A stretch of 64,000 nucleotides of DNA from Propionibacteriaceae bacterium (GTDB taxonomy: Bacteria; Actinomycetota; Actinomycetes; Propionibacteriales; Propionibacteriaceae): the NCBI GenBank assembly GCA_009782785.1, contig WRIJ01000004.1:1-64000 (forward strand), given 5' to 3'. The position numbers and the translations under genes are program-made. The notes below the pieces were generated by a model. The model had not been told where the DNA came from, made no database searches, and saw only the letters and a list, made by a program, of their open reading frames with translations. Below, in pieces: positions 7,824-16,599 of this stretch (position 1 is its first letter; each line of letters begins with the position of its first letter).

Positions 7824-8081
7824 ATGACTGCCACTCGTCAGCGCATACACCTGACCCAGACACCGCAACTCGCAGCGATCCTGGCTCGCCATCAGGTGCC
7901 CGGTGAACCCAAGACTGCCACGCTCGTACGCTTAGTGGAGAAGGCCGATGCCCTGCTGGATGTACCAGAAGAAGACTTTCTTATTTTCCATCCGGATAGA
8001 CCACCCCTCACAGTAGAAGAGATCAAACGAATTGAGGAGGAGGATTTTCTCAATCACTACCTGGAGTCTATCCATGGCTAG
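7824..8081 (+). CDS. Small antitoxin-like protein of a VapBC module
   Basis: 85 residues from ATG 7824; CAAAGGAGG lies about 20 nt upstream. The sequence is not a clear AbrB, RHH or Phd match. The middle is basic/hydrophobic (PKTATLVRLVEKADALLD) and the C-terminus is acidic with a predicted helix (VEEIKRIEEEDFLNHYLESI). It overlaps the PIN-domain toxin by 8 nt, the position expected of its antitoxin. I assign the role from context; family is uncertain. Confidence 0.6.
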   Translation: MTATRQRIHLTQTPQLAAILARHQVPGEPKTATLVRLVEKADALLDVPEEDFLIFHPDRPPLTVEEIKRIEEEDFLNHYLESIHG

Positions 8082-8514
8082 CAAGGTTTTCCTTCTCGAC
8101 GTGAACCTCCTGCTAGCAGCACACCTTGGTATACATCCGTATCACAACCTGGCAGTGAGCTGGCTGCGTACTGCTGATCATTTCGCAACATGTGCAACAA
8201 CGGAACAAGGATTTCTTAGATTACTGTCCAACCCGGTGATTAATCCTGGCGCCTCATGCGCTGATGCTTTGGTAGCTCTGGGCAGGGTACGGCGTCGATC
8301 GCAACATGAGTACTGGGTCGAGAATTCTTCACTCGATGAACCATTCATCAGCACTGCTCCCCTGCGAGGGTATCGACAAGTCACCGATTTTCATTTGGTG
8401 AATCTTGCCGCCTCCCGTGATGGCATCTTGGCGACCTATGACACTGGAATCGAGCGGGCACTCCCGCCTGCTGATCGCCGGTTTGTCAAGACCCTGAAAC
8501 CGTCACATTGTTGA
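8074..8514 (+). CDS. VapC-type PIN-domain ribonuclease toxin
   Basis: 146 residues from ATG 8074. PIN-domain landmarks: LLDVNLLLAAH (first acidic residue), TTEQGFLRLLSNP (the T-E-x-x-x-R signature of the VapC subgroup), a C-terminal DFHLVNLAA segment and LATYDTGIE (the T-x-D/x-x-F-like end). VapC toxins are Mg-dependent RNases that cut tRNA or rRNA. An in-frame upstream ATG at 8032 lies inside the antitoxin gene and is less likely. This is the third toxin-antitoxin-like pair within 3 kb. Confidence 0.85.
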   Translation: MASKVFLLDVNLLLAAHLGIHPYHNLAVSWLRTADHFATCATTEQGFLRLLSNPVINPGASCADALVALGRVRRRSQHEYWVENSSLDEPFISTAPLRGYRQVTDFHLVNLAASRDGILATYDTGIERALPPADRRFVKTLKPSHC

Positions 8515-8598
8515 GTTTGGTGAATGTGGCCACTCCCCGGTCGTTGGGGGTTACGCTGTTACACTGGAGTGCGCCGTACTCCACTGAAAGGCACTCCC

Positions 8599-9615
8599 AT
8601 GCACATGACTGACGCGCTGGTCTCCCCAGTCGTCGGACTTGCCATGGACGCTGTCGCCATCGCAGTCGTCGCAGGTACGGTCGCTCGAATCAAAAAAGAC
8701 CAATTTGCCGACAAAAAAGTACCCCTCATGGGGGTCGCTGGTGCGCTGATCTTTGCCGGTCAAATGATCAACTTCGCAATCCCCGGTACGGGATCCTCGG
8801 GCCATATCGGGGGTGGAATCCTCCTAGCGGGACTCGTCGGTGCGATCCCCGCCTTCCTGACGATGACGGTCGTACTCACCATTCAATGCCTCTTCTTCGC
8901 TGATGGTGGTCTGCTCGCCCTGGGATGCAATATCTTCAACCTGGGAGTCATCCCGTGCCTCATCGTCTTCCCGCTGATATTTGCACCCATCATTCGAGGA
9001 GGTACGAGCCGTCCTCGCCTCACCCTCGCCTCCCTGCTCTCTGTGATCCTCGCCCTGCAACTTGGTGCACTCGGGGTCGTTCTGCAAACCTTGTTCTCGG
9101 GGATCGTCGAACTTCCTTTCACCGTCTTCCTCGCCACTATGCTGCCTATCCACCTGGTCATCGGTGTGATTGAAGGGATCATCACAGCAGCCGTCCTGGG
9201 GTTCGTCTACATGATGCGCCCCGAGATCCTGAGCGCCACCCATGGCCCGGCCACAGCGAAGACCTCCAAGAAACTCTTGGTCACCCTTGCTGTCGCTACT
9301 GTCCTCATCGCTGGAGGGCTGAGTTGGTTTGCTTCCACCAACCCTGATGGGTTGGAGTGGGCTGTTGGGCGTACGACAGAAAAAACCGGCACCACCGAAC
9401 CTGAAGGAACCACACCCATCCACCAGGGAGCAGAAGAAGCCCAAAATACCACTGCTGGATTCCCTGGTTATTCACTCCCTGGGAACCCTGACAATCCGAT
9501 CGGCACCCCGCTCAGTGGTCTCGTGGGTGCTGGAGTTACCTTCCTTGTCGCAGCCGGAACAGGACTAACCATCTCGGGAATCAAGAAACGCAGGCGGGTC
9601 AAAGTCGATGCCTGA
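8599..9615 (+). CDS. cbiM: Cobalt/nickel ECF importer, substrate-binding membrane component with PDGLE domain
   Basis: 338 residues, start ATG 8599. This start is supported by the MHM N-terminus, because His2 is a metal ligand in CbiM/NikM. The core (KVPLMGVAGALIFAGQMINF, GTGSSGHIGGG, ADGGLLALGCNIFNLG) is the CbiM family. After about residue 230 a further membrane segment and PDGLEW follow, matching the CbiN/NikN PDGLE domain, so M and N components are fused. It heads a three-gene operon with cbiQ and cbiO. Co versus Ni cannot be decided from sequence. No cobalamin riboswitch fits in the 84 nt upstream. Confidence 0.9.
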   Translation: MHMTDALVSPVVGLAMDAVAIAVVAGTVARIKKDQFADKKVPLMGVAGALIFAGQMINFAIPGTGSSGHIGGGILLAGLVGAIPAFLTMTVVLTIQCLFFADGGLLALGCNIFNLGVIPCLIVFPLIFAPIIRGGTSRPRLTLASLLSVILALQLGALGVVLQTLFSGIVELPFTVFLATMLPIHLVIGVIEGIITAAVLGFVYMMRPEILSATHGPATAKTSKKLLVTLAVATVLIAGGLSWFASTNPDGLEWAVGRTTEKTGTTEPEGTTPIHQGAEEAQNTTAGFPGYSLPGNPDNPIGTPLSGLVGAGVTFLVAAGTGLTISGIKKRRRVKVDA

Positions 9616-10384
9616 TGTGAGTGCACGGGTACGTGAACTGCGTGCCCTCGACAACCTCTCCCTGGGTACCACGGTCATCCATCGCCTCCATCCGCTTGTC
9701 AAACTCATCATGACACTTGTGTTCATTGTGGTGGTTGCCTCATTCAACAGGTACGCTTTCGTGTCGCTCACACCGTACCTCTTCTATCCTTTTCTGATGA
9801 TGGCGCTGGCTGAACTCCCTTACCGAGTTATTGGTCCGCGAGTTCTCATTGCACTACCGTTCGTACTCTTCGCCGGGTTGGCTAATATCATTTTCGACCG
9901 TGACTTGGCTTTCACGATCGGCCCTGTGAACGTCTCCATGGGTGTGCTCTCCATGGCGACGATCCTGCTCAAAATGTACCTCTGCGTCATGGCTGCACTC
10001 ATCCTCGTCGCGACCACGCCCTTCACCGATCTCACTTTCCAATTGCGCCGACTCAAAGTACCGATGATCTTCATTATGGTCTTCGAAATGACCTACCGCT
10101 ATATCGGGGTACTTTTCGAAGAGGTTCACGCCATGGTCACCGCGTACCGCCTCAGGTCTGGCATGACCAAGGGCCCGCGCATCACTCACGCGGGGTCTTT
10201 CTTGGGCCAACTCACGTTGCGGGCCCTCGAGCGTGCCGAGCGAGTACACGCTGCGATGCGATGTCGCGGGTATTCCCTCAAAGCAACGCACCGCCCACGA
10301 CGACCACTGCGAGCTGGAGAGATCAGTACACTAGTGTTGGTTTGTCTCGCCATTGTTCTTCTACGATTCTTCACGATTGGGTAG
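9608..10384 (+). CDS. cbiQ: ECF transporter transmembrane protein (T component)
   Basis: 258 residues with about five to six hydrophobic segments. The coupling motif RALERAERVHAAMRCRGY, near residues 200-217, is the EcfT signature that docks on the ATPase. It overlaps the end of cbiM by 8 nt and is followed 2 nt later by cbiO. It links the metal-binding CbiM subunit to ATP hydrolysis by CbiO. Confidence 0.92.
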   Translation: MPDVSARVRELRALDNLSLGTTVIHRLHPLVKLIMTLVFIVVVASFNRYAFVSLTPYLFYPFLMMALAELPYRVIGPRVLIALPFVLFAGLANIIFDRDLAFTIGPVNVSMGVLSMATILLKMYLCVMAALILVATTPFTDLTFQLRRLKVPMIFIMVFEMTYRYIGVLFEEVHAMVTAYRLRSGMTKGPRITHAGSFLGQLTLRALERAERVHAAMRCRGYSLKATHRPRRPLRAGEISTLVLVCLAIVLLRFFTIG

Positions 10385-10386
10385 GT

Positions 10387-11079
10387 ATGCTCCACGTCAC
10401 TGATATAGTCATCGACTACCCTGATGGTACGCGAGCAGTCGATGGAATGAGTCTTGCCATAGCGCCTGGAGAATCGGTGGCACTCATTGGTGCGAATGGT
10501 GCTGGAAAGACTTCACTGCTGCTGGCACTGGTTGGCATTCTTCCGCTAGCGCGCGGTGACATCATGATCGCTGGTCTCCAGTTGTCGAAGAAGACTCTGC
10601 GTGAGGTACGTGCAAAAGTCGGTCTGGTGTTTCAAGATCCTGATGATCAGCTCTTCATGCCCACCGTCGGTGAGGATGTGGGGTTTGGGCCACGCAGTTT
10701 TGGGTGCGATGAGTCCGAGACGACCATGCGGGTGGAGGCAGCTCTTGGTGGTCTGTCGATCAGTCACCTTGGGGATCGTTCACCACTGAAACTTTCTGCT
10801 GGCGAGAAACGTCTCGGTGCGATAGCGAGCGTACTATCGATGAAACCAGAACTCCTCCTTTTTGATGAACCGACTGCTTTCCTCGATCCGAAAGCACGGC
10901 GAAACCTCATTGCGCTGATGTCGGATCTTCCGCAAGCTAAGCTCATTGCCACCCATGATCTGGATTTTGCTCACCAGGTGTGTAGCCGCGTACTGCTCAT
11001 CGAAAAAGGAACACTCATCGAGGATAGTGGAGTGGAACTTCTTGACGACCGACAGCGCCTAGAAGGCTCAGGGTTATAA
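10387..11079 (+). CDS. cbiO: ECF transporter ATPase for cobalt/nickel
   Basis: 230 residues from ATG 10387. Walker A is GANGAGKTS, the Q-loop region is LVFQDPDDQLF (characteristic of CbiO/EcfA), the signature is a variant LSAGEKR, Walker B is LLLFDEPTAFLD, and the switch His is in IATHDLDF. A start at 10261 in the same frame would overlap cbiQ by over 100 nt and is rejected. It is somewhat shorter than EcfA proteins. A hairpin terminator follows at 11133. Confidence 0.93.
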   Translation: MLHVTDIVIDYPDGTRAVDGMSLAIAPGESVALIGANGAGKTSLLLALVGILPLARGDIMIAGLQLSKKTLREVRAKVGLVFQDPDDQLFMPTVGEDVGFGPRSFGCDESETTMRVEAALGGLSISHLGDRSPLKLSAGEKRLGAIASVLSMKPELLLFDEPTAFLDPKARRNLIALMSDLPQAKLIATHDLDFAHQVCSRVLLIEKGTLIEDSGVELLDDRQRLEGSGL

Positions 11080-11132
11080 CCCCTCACCAAGATGTGGGGG
11101 TGAACCAACCCGTGGGATGGGACATAAAGAAT

Positions 11133-11162
11133 GAGGGGCCTGCACAAAAGCACAGGCCCCTC
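11133..11162 (+). terminator. Terminator hairpin after cbiO
   Basis: Perfect 10-bp stem GAGGGGCCTG/CAGGCCCCTC with a 10-nt loop, followed by TCTCT. It lies between convergent genes and could serve both strands. Confidence 0.65.
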
Positions 11163-11166
11163 TCTA

Positions 11167-11196
11167 CGACAAGGCACTGGGAGGCGGGCCTTGTCG
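11167..11196. other. Second GC-rich hairpin between convergent genes
   Basis: 9-bp arms CGACAAGGC/GCCTTGTCG with a 12-nt loop, 4 nt after the first hairpin. Further on, 7-bp arms ATGATAG (11243-11249) and CTATCAT (11270-11276) form another inverted repeat. There is no gene in 11080-11380; I cannot assign a function beyond possible termination for the minus-strand fol operon. Confidence 0.35.
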
Positions 11197-11380
11197 CGGT
11201 CTAGTGTGGTGTAGCGAACCCCCACGAGGCTCAGCTACCACTATGATAGTTAATGCTACCCCGCATCAGCTATCATTGTTGTGGAAATACTAGCATAACG
11301 AATGAACTGTCAATACCACTGCGTTACCGTGATGGTGACCTGGTGACATGGCGAGAAACCCCTGGTGAGTGGTCGTACGG

Positions 11381-12427
11381 CTACGGTAGGAATAGTGAGT
11401 CCCCAGTCTTTCGTACTCCTTGATCCAATAACCCACTGACAAGGATATTTACCGGCTCATCAGAGAGAATCGCCCCTGGATCGAGCTCCATCCAAGGGGT
11501 GAGTACGAACGCTCGCAAAGCTGCTCGTGGGTGCGGAAGCACCAGAATATCGGTGTCGGAAGTCTCGTTCCCGACCGTAATTAGGTCGATATCTAAAGTC
11601 CGAGGTCCGTGAGATATCTCATGGGTTCTTCCGCAAATATCCTCAATTTCTTGGGATCGACGCAAGAGTTCGACGCTCGACAATGACGATTCCGCGATAA
11701 GAATGGCATTGAGGAAGTCGGATTGTGGGACCTCAGATTGGGGTGTGGTTTCGTAAACCGAGGAGACTCGCGGATGGTGAATCCCAGGAGTTGATGCTAA
11801 GGCGGTAACACCGAATTGGAGGTAATCCAACCGGGGTTCGATGTTGGATCCCAAGGAGAAGACGCAGGTGCGAAGTTCATGAGGGTCCGTGCGATGATGT
11901 GGATTCTGGACCCTGCGAGTCGCGGAGCCTGCGCTGCGGAGCCCGCTAGAGCGACTCGCAGTGCTCCGCAGGGTGACGGGAGTGGGGGCTTCACTGGCAC
12001 GTAGGAGGAGGTGGTCTTGGCCCGTTTCTTCTGCCATGGTGAGAGTCAAGACGACATCATCAAACTCCACATCGAGTGGTGCATCCGGTTTGTGCAGTAC
12101 GATTCGAGCGTACTCAAAACCAAAACGAGTGAACAAGCGGTCGAGGATCTGGTACCCCAGAGTTTCGATGAGGTCCACTTGCGTACCCTGCAAGAGCTCA
12201 ATGACGAAATTCGAGACCTCCCCATAATCGGCGGTACGCCCAAGATCGTCGAACTCGGCAGCTGAAGCCATGGGTTGCCACCAGGAGAGGTCCACGATAA
12301 AAGGTTGCCCGTCCCTACGTTCATGATCGAAGACACCGTGGTACGCCCAGGTGGTGATCCCTTGGACCTCCATACGGTCAAGGGTCTCCATGCGGGTGAG
12401 GTCGTGGTCAGACAATGGTCTCATCAT
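11381..12427 (-). CDS. folB-folK: Bifunctional dihydroneopterin aldolase / HPPK, with repeat in linker
   Basis: 348 residues. Residues about 13-135 are FolB (VQGITTWAYHGVFDHERRDG), which cleaves dihydroneopterin. Residues about 187-335 are FolK (FSLGSNIEPR, SSVYETTPQ, GPRTLDIDLI), which pyrophosphorylates hydroxymethyldihydropterin. Between them, residues about 150-175 (PVTLRSTAS..., ending SATRRVQ) are translated from the window's palindromic repeat at 11910-11974, so the linker is a repeat insertion that kept the frame. The start is one of two adjacent ATGs with GGAAGAG upstream. It is the last gene of ftsH-folE-folP-folBK. Confidence 0.92.
   Translation of the reverse strand: MMRPLSDHDLTRMETLDRMEVQGITTWAYHGVFDHERRDGQPFIVDLSWWQPMASAAEFDDLGRTADYGEVSNFVIELLQGTQVDLIETLGYQILDRLFTRFGFEYARIVLHKPDAPLDVEFDDVVLTLTMAEETGQDHLLLRASEAPTPVTLRSTASRSSGLRSAGSATRRVQNPHHRTDPHELRTCVFSLGSNIEPRLDYLQFGVTALASTPGIHHPRVSSVYETTPQSEVPQSDFLNAILIAESSLSSVELLRRSQEIEDICGRTHEISHGPRTLDIDLITVGNETSDTDILVLPHPRAALRAFVLTPWMELDPGAILSDEPVNILVSGLLDQGVRKTGDSLFLP
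11910..11974. repeat. Palindromic element inside the FolB-FolK reading frame
   Basis: Arms ACCCTGCG/CGCAGGGT enclose GAGTCGCGGAGC and GAGCGACTCGC segments seen in intergenic copies; GTGAC follows. Its minus-strand reading frame encodes PVTLRSTAS, the same peptide frame as the element in folP (PVTLRCTAS). Confidence 0.8.
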
Positions 12428-12451
12428 TACTCTTCCGACTCAGTTTGGTGG

Positions 12452-12558
12452 TTGATGCGGTTCTGTTCCTCACTTCGTTCGTCAACCATTTCCTTGCTCC
12501 GCGGGACGATTCCACCAACCCCGTCATGCTGCGCGCGGAGAATACCGCGTCGCAGTAT
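12452..12558. repeat. Palindromic element between folP and folBK
   Basis: Two parts. The tail segment at 12452-12496 matches 13330-13374 inside folP at all but one of 45 positions (shared core CCTCACTTCGTTCGTCAACC). A short palindrome at 12526-12558 has arms ATGCTGCG/CGCAGTAT with inner GCGCGG/CCGCGT-like arms. It separates the two fol genes by 183 bp, whereas other junctions of the operon are 3-9 bp. Confidence 0.7.
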
Positions 12559-12610
12559 CCAGAATTCACACTGCCACGATAAACAGTACGCACGAAACAA
12601 TCACCCACCA

Positions 12611-13783
12611 TCACATGTCCTCACGCTCAGTCTCATCCACATGGTATCGATCAAGGTGATGCACTCGTAAACCCCAAACACCGGCATGAATCAGGGCTTG
12701 CCCCACGTCAACAGAGGCATCATCACGTTCCCAGGGATGAGTGTCGTGGTTGTACATCGTTGCCAGAAACCTCTTGCGTGACACCCCCCACAATGTCGGA
12801 AACCCGAGTGATTGAATCTCATCGACATGCGCAATCAGCTCCCAATTCTGTTCTGCAGATTTACCAAAACCAATACCGGGATCAACGACGAGATGCCCAG
12901 GATCAAGACCCGCATTTAGTGCTGATTTAATACGGTCGGTGAGCTCAGAAAGAACCTCGTTAACCACAGACTCGTGGGTGGACTCATGGTCGAAAGGAGT
13001 ACGCCAATGCCCCAGGATGAAACCCACCTTGTGTGACGCTGCAACCCCCATGATCTCTGGTTCCACCAATCCACCCGAGACATCATTGATGATCACCGCC
13101 CCAACCTCGATGGCTCGCTTTGCCACGGTGGCGCGCACTGTATCTATACTGACAGCGACCCCTTCACTGGCCAGCGCCTCCACCACTGGAATCACACGAG
13201 CCAACTCTTCAGCTTCCGATACTCGGTGAGCTCCTGGGCGGGTAGACTCCCCACCCACATCGACGATGGCAGCACCCTTGCGGGCATGGTCGAGTCCCAG
13301 GGTAATGGAGGAGTCAATGAGTGTTGTGGTTGATGTGGTTCTGTTCCTCACTTCGTTCGTCAACCATTTCCTTGACTTCGGCATGTATGCAAGCATCCCT
13401 GCCCTCGGTCTGCGTCGTGGTAGACCCTGTGAGTCGCACTGCTCGCGCTTCGCACTCGCAGTGCACCGCAGGGTGACAGGGCTGGGGGTGTGCTCTTTGG
13501 ATGGGGATGGGGGTGCACTCCTTGGATGGGGATGGGGGCCGTAGGGCGACGGGGAAGCCGCCATCGCGGTGGCGGGGAAGCTGCCAGAATCCACACTGCC
13601 ACTAAAAGAGTCCGGGGTCACATTGACGATCCCCATCAAGCGCGTCGGTCCTCCGGTGAACAGGGATGCCAACGAAGGACGACTCTGGCTGGTCACGGGT
13701 CCTGTGCCCCTTCGCTCGCGTATGGAGACATGCGACCCGAAATCCGCACAAGCCACCCTACGATCGACTTCCGCCTCGGACAC
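12611..13783 (-). CDS. folP: Dihydropteroate synthase with large repeat-encoded insertion
   Basis: DHPS condenses pABA with dihydropterin pyrophosphate. Family blocks are all present: LMGIVNVTPDSFS (49-61), AAIVDVGGESTRPGA (171-185), SIDTVRATVA, VIINDVSGG, DPGIGFGKSAEQNW and GVSRKRFL near the end. The protein is 390 residues, against about 280 normally. The excess lies at residues about 63-157, between the first beta-strand loop and helix, exactly where the palindromic repeat (13330-13474) and a G-rich duplication are translated. The frame is intact and all catalytic blocks survive, so the enzyme may work with a disordered loop. Start 3 nt after folE. Confidence 0.9.
   Translation of the reverse strand: MSEAEVDRRVACADFGSHVSIRERRGTGPVTSQSRPSLASLFTGGPTRLMGIVNVTPDSFSGSVDSGSFPATAMAASPSPYGPHPHPRSAPPSPSKEHTPSPVTLRCTASAKREQCDSQGLPRRRPRAGMLAYMPKSRKWLTNEVRNRTTSTTTLIDSSITLGLDHARKGAAIVDVGGESTRPGAHRVSEAEELARVIPVVEALASEGVAVSIDTVRATVAKRAIEVGAVIINDVSGGLVEPEIMGVAASHKVGFILGHWRTPFDHESTHESVVNEVLSELTDRIKSALNAGLDPGHLVVDPGIGFGKSAEQNWELIAHVDEIQSLGFPTLWGVSRKRFLATMYNHDTHPWERDDASVDVGQALIHAGVWGLRVHHLDRYHVDETEREDM
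13330..13474. repeat. Long palindromic element inside folP
   Basis: 145 bp, opposite orientation to the copy at 309-416 and of the same subtype. Tail segment 13330-13374, then CCCTCGGTCTGCGTCGTGG, then the palindromic head with arms ACCCTGTG/CGCAGGGT (13424-13474). Read on the minus strand it gives an open frame including SRKWLTNEVRN, which also appears in translations of the intergenic copies. Confidence 0.82.
13497..13538. repeat. G-rich direct duplication inside folP
   Basis: TTGGATGGGGATGGGGG occurs twice with 25-bp spacing, on the plus (template) strand, giving four runs of 4-5 G. It encodes a Pro/Ser/His-rich peptide on the minus strand. Potential G-quadruplex. Confidence 0.6.
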
Positions 13784-13786
13784 TGG

Positions 13787-14362
13787 TCAACGACCTTGGG
13801 GAGCAGAAATCAAACTCATGGCCTCAGCACGAGTCGTCGGGTTCATCAGAGCCCCACGTACTGCTGAAGTGAGAGTACGCGAACCCGGTTTACGTACCCC
13901 ACGCATCGACATACACAGATGCTCAGCTTCAATGACAACGATGACTCCGGCTGCATCCAGCTCCTCCATGAGTGCATCCGCAATCTGGGTCGTGAGCCGC
14001 TCTTGCACCTGGAGCCTCTTTGCGAAAACATCCACCAGGCGCGCAATCTTCGACAACCCAACGATTTCGCGACTCTTGCCCGGGATATATCCCACATGAG
14101 CCAATCCAGTGAAAGGCACCAGATGGTGCTCGCAATAACTCCACAACTCAATATCGCGTACCAGGATCATCTCCTGATGATCAATATTGAACCGTGTCCC
14201 CAACACCTGCGAAGGGTCCTGGTACAACCCAGCAAAAGCCTCCTCATAGGCACGCGCTACCCGTGAAGGAGTCTCGCGCAATCCTTCACGATCAGGGTCC
14301 TCCCCGATCCCGATGAGCAACTCCCGTACTGCGGATTGAACACGTTCAGCATCAAAAGTCAT
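13787..14362 (-). CDS. folE: GTP cyclohydrolase I
   Basis: 191 residues, normal family length. It converts GTP to dihydroneopterin triphosphate, the first step of folate synthesis. Zinc and catalytic residues are visible in [10 protein letters not shown] and [32 protein letters not shown] is the conserved core. It lies 9 nt downstream of ftsH and 3 nt upstream of folP on the minus strand, so it is cotranscribed. Confidence 0.96.
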   Translation of the reverse strand: MTFDAERVQSAVRELLIGIGEDPDREGLRETPSRVARAYEEAFAGLYQDPSQVLGTRFNIDHQEMILVRDIELWSYCEHHLVPFTGLAHVGYIPGKSREIVGLSKIARLVDVFAKRLQVQERLTTQIADALMEELDAAGVIVVIEAEHLCMSMRGVRKPGSRTLTSAVRGALMNPTTRAEAMSLISAPQGR

Positions 14363-14371
14363 GACTCCTCC

Positions 14372-16546
14372 TCAAACTTTTGGTGGGGGAAAATCCTCTG
14401 GAGACTGAGGATCAATCCACGTTCCTGGTCCCATGGGATTCTCCGGCCCTAAAGGCGTGGGGGTGATTTTCTTCGGTACGAGCCGACCAGACTCATGGGA
14501 TGCATTTGCTGGCTCCGCCGCATCAGTGGGTTCTGCATTGCTCGGTCCTTCAGCCTTGGAACCGGGCTCCTGGGTCGCAGAGTCGTCGAGGACAGGTTCA
14601 GGAACCTCAGGGGCTGGAATGGGTGGAATCTTTGACGGTTTGCGTGTCTTGGACCCTGTCCATGCTGGTCGCGGGGGCCTCAGATTCAAGTCTGTGAAGA
14701 TCTCCGCAACCTGCTCCTTGCCCAGGGTCTCCAGCTCCAACAGCTGACGTACCAACTCATCGAGGATCTCCCGATTATCCACCAGCGCATCGAAAGCCTC
14801 CTGGTGGGCGGTGTTGATGAGTAGAGAAATCTCTGAATCGATCATCGCCGCAGTGGCTGGGGACACGGTCGAAGAATGCCCCACTTCCATGCCCACAAAC
14901 GGTTCCCGATCATCCGATCCGTACCGTACTGCTCCTAAGGCCTCAGTCATCCCGTACTGGGTCACCATTGCGCGAGCAAGCTTCGTTGCTTTCTCAATGT
15001 CATTGCCCGCACCAGTCGTAGGGTCATGGAAGATCAGCTCCTCCGCCGCTCGTCCACCGAGAGTGTACGCCAACTGATCCAGCAACTGGCCGCGAGTTTG
15101 AGAATACTTGTCCTGATCAGGCATGACCATGGTGTACCCCAAGGCCTTGCCTCGCGGGAGGATCGTGATCTTCTGGACCGGATCGTTGCCCGGCATAGCT
15201 GCTGCCACCAGAGCATGGCCCGCCTCATGATAGGCCGTGATGAGGATCTCTTGAGAGTTCATGATGCGGGTACGCTTCTGGGGCCCAGCGATCACGCGAT
15301 CAATCGACTCATCGAGGACTGAGTTGGAGATCTGTTTCAGGTTCGTACGGGCTGCAAGCAGGGCCGCCTCATTGAGAACATTAGCCAAGTCAGCGCCAGT
15401 GAACCCCGGTGTACGGCGAGCAACCGACTCCAGATCGACACCCTCTTCGAGAGGTTTATCTTGGGCATGAACCTTCAGGATGTTGAAACGCCCCTTCAAG
15501 TCGGGAGCATCAACAGCGATCTGGCGATCGAAACGCCCCGGACGAAGCAGGGCCGGATCGAGAACATCAGGCCGGTTGGTTGCTGCGATGAGAATGACCC
15601 CAGAATGGGCATCGAAGCCATCCATCTCGACCAGGAGTTGATTGAGGGTCTGCTCACGTTCATCGTGGCCTCCACCCATACCAGCACCACGGTGACGGCC
15701 AACAGCATCAATTTCATCGATGAACACAATAGCCGGCGGGTGGGCTTTCGCTTGCTCAAAGAGGTCGCGTACCCGTGAAGCACCCACACCCACAAACATC
15801 TCCACGAAGTCTGACCCAGAAATGGTATAGAACGGTACACCGGCCTCCCCAGCGACAGCTCTCGCGAGCAGAGTTTTTCCTGTTCCTGGTGGGCCATAGA
15901 GCAACACCCCTTTGGGGATCTTTGCACCAAGGGCTTTGAATTTGCCCGGATCAGCGAGGAATTCTTTAATCTCCTGGAGTTCTTCAACCGCTTCGTCGAC
16001 CCCTGCAACATCCTCGAATGTTGTCTTCGGATTATCCTTGTTGGCCACCTTGGCTTTGGATCGCCCAAAACTCATGGCTCTCCCACCAGCCCCCATCGTA
16101 CTCATCATGAACCAGATCAGTATCACGATAAAAAGGATGGGGATGATCCAGCCCAGGACAGCATCCCACACACTGGGCATAGGGTTTTTGCCATTCCAGG
16201 TCTTGACTGACCCTTCGGCGTACCGCTCATTCAGGCGTTCAACAAGTTGATCGGAACCCTGACCAATCCAGTACGCCTTGAGATTGCAGGGAATTTCTTT
16301 ATCTTTGGCATCCTTCTTCGGAGCACACGTGTCAGGGCTTCTGGTGATTTCGATCGATTGGGTCTGGTCAGTGAGAACGACCTCATCGAGTTGGTCCGTA
16401 CCCATGATGATCATGATGGCTTCAGAGGTGGAGATCTCTTCAACCTCCGGCTGGGATCGTACCTGAACAATGACGAATCCTATGATCGCCAGCACGATCA
16501 TGATCCACAGGAAGGGACTGCGAAGAAGTGCTTTCAGAAGTTTCAT
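14372..16546 (-). CDS. ftsH: ATP-dependent zinc metalloprotease FtsH
   Basis: 724 residues. TM1 is at about 11-28 and TM2 at about 131-150, around an exoplasmic domain. The AAA domain has Walker A GPPGTGKT (218-225) and Walker B IVFIDEID, plus the second region of homology ([20 protein letters not shown]). The zinc protease site is HEAGH. The C-terminal tail of about 110 residues is rich in Pro, Glu and Ala and is poorly conserved, as in other actinobacteria. It degrades misfolded membrane proteins and some regulators. It leads the fol genes. Confidence 0.97.
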   Translation of the reverse strand: MKLLKALLRSPFLWIMIVLAIIGFVIVQVRSQPEVEEISTSEAIMIIMGTDQLDEVVLTDQTQSIEITRSPDTCAPKKDAKDKEIPCNLKAYWIGQGSDQLVERLNERYAEGSVKTWNGKNPMPSVWDAVLGWIIPILFIVILIWFMMSTMGAGGRAMSFGRSKAKVANKDNPKTTFEDVAGVDEAVEELQEIKEFLADPGKFKALGAKIPKGVLLYGPPGTGKTLLARAVAGEAGVPFYTISGSDFVEMFVGVGASRVRDLFEQAKAHPPAIVFIDEIDAVGRHRGAGMGGGHDEREQTLNQLLVEMDGFDAHSGVILIAATNRPDVLDPALLRPGRFDRQIAVDAPDLKGRFNILKVHAQDKPLEEGVDLESVARRTPGFTGADLANVLNEAALLAARTNLKQISNSVLDESIDRVIAGPQKRTRIMNSQEILITAYHEAGHALVAAAMPGNDPVQKITILPRGKALGYTMVMPDQDKYSQTRGQLLDQLAYTLGGRAAEELIFHDPTTGAGNDIEKATKLARAMVTQYGMTEALGAVRYGSDDREPFVGMEVGHSSTVSPATAAMIDSEISLLINTAHQEAFDALVDNREILDELVRQLLELETLGKEQVAEIFTDLNLRPPRPAWTGSKTRKPSKIPPIPAPEVPEPVLDDSATQEPGSKAEGPSNAEPTDAAEPANASHESGRLVPKKITPTPLGPENPMGPGTWIDPQSPEDFPPPKV

Positions 16547-16599
16547 GGGGTTCAGTTCTCATTCATGGGTGTTGTTTCGTGCACGTTGGTGGTGGGCTG

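Noticed and set aside
8515-8598. Cobalamin riboswitch before cbiM
   Set aside because: Only 84 nt separate the genes and no B12-box-like sequence is visible.
13266-13867. Plus-strand ORFs across folP
   Set aside because: Shadows of the folP/folE frames and of the inserted repeat.
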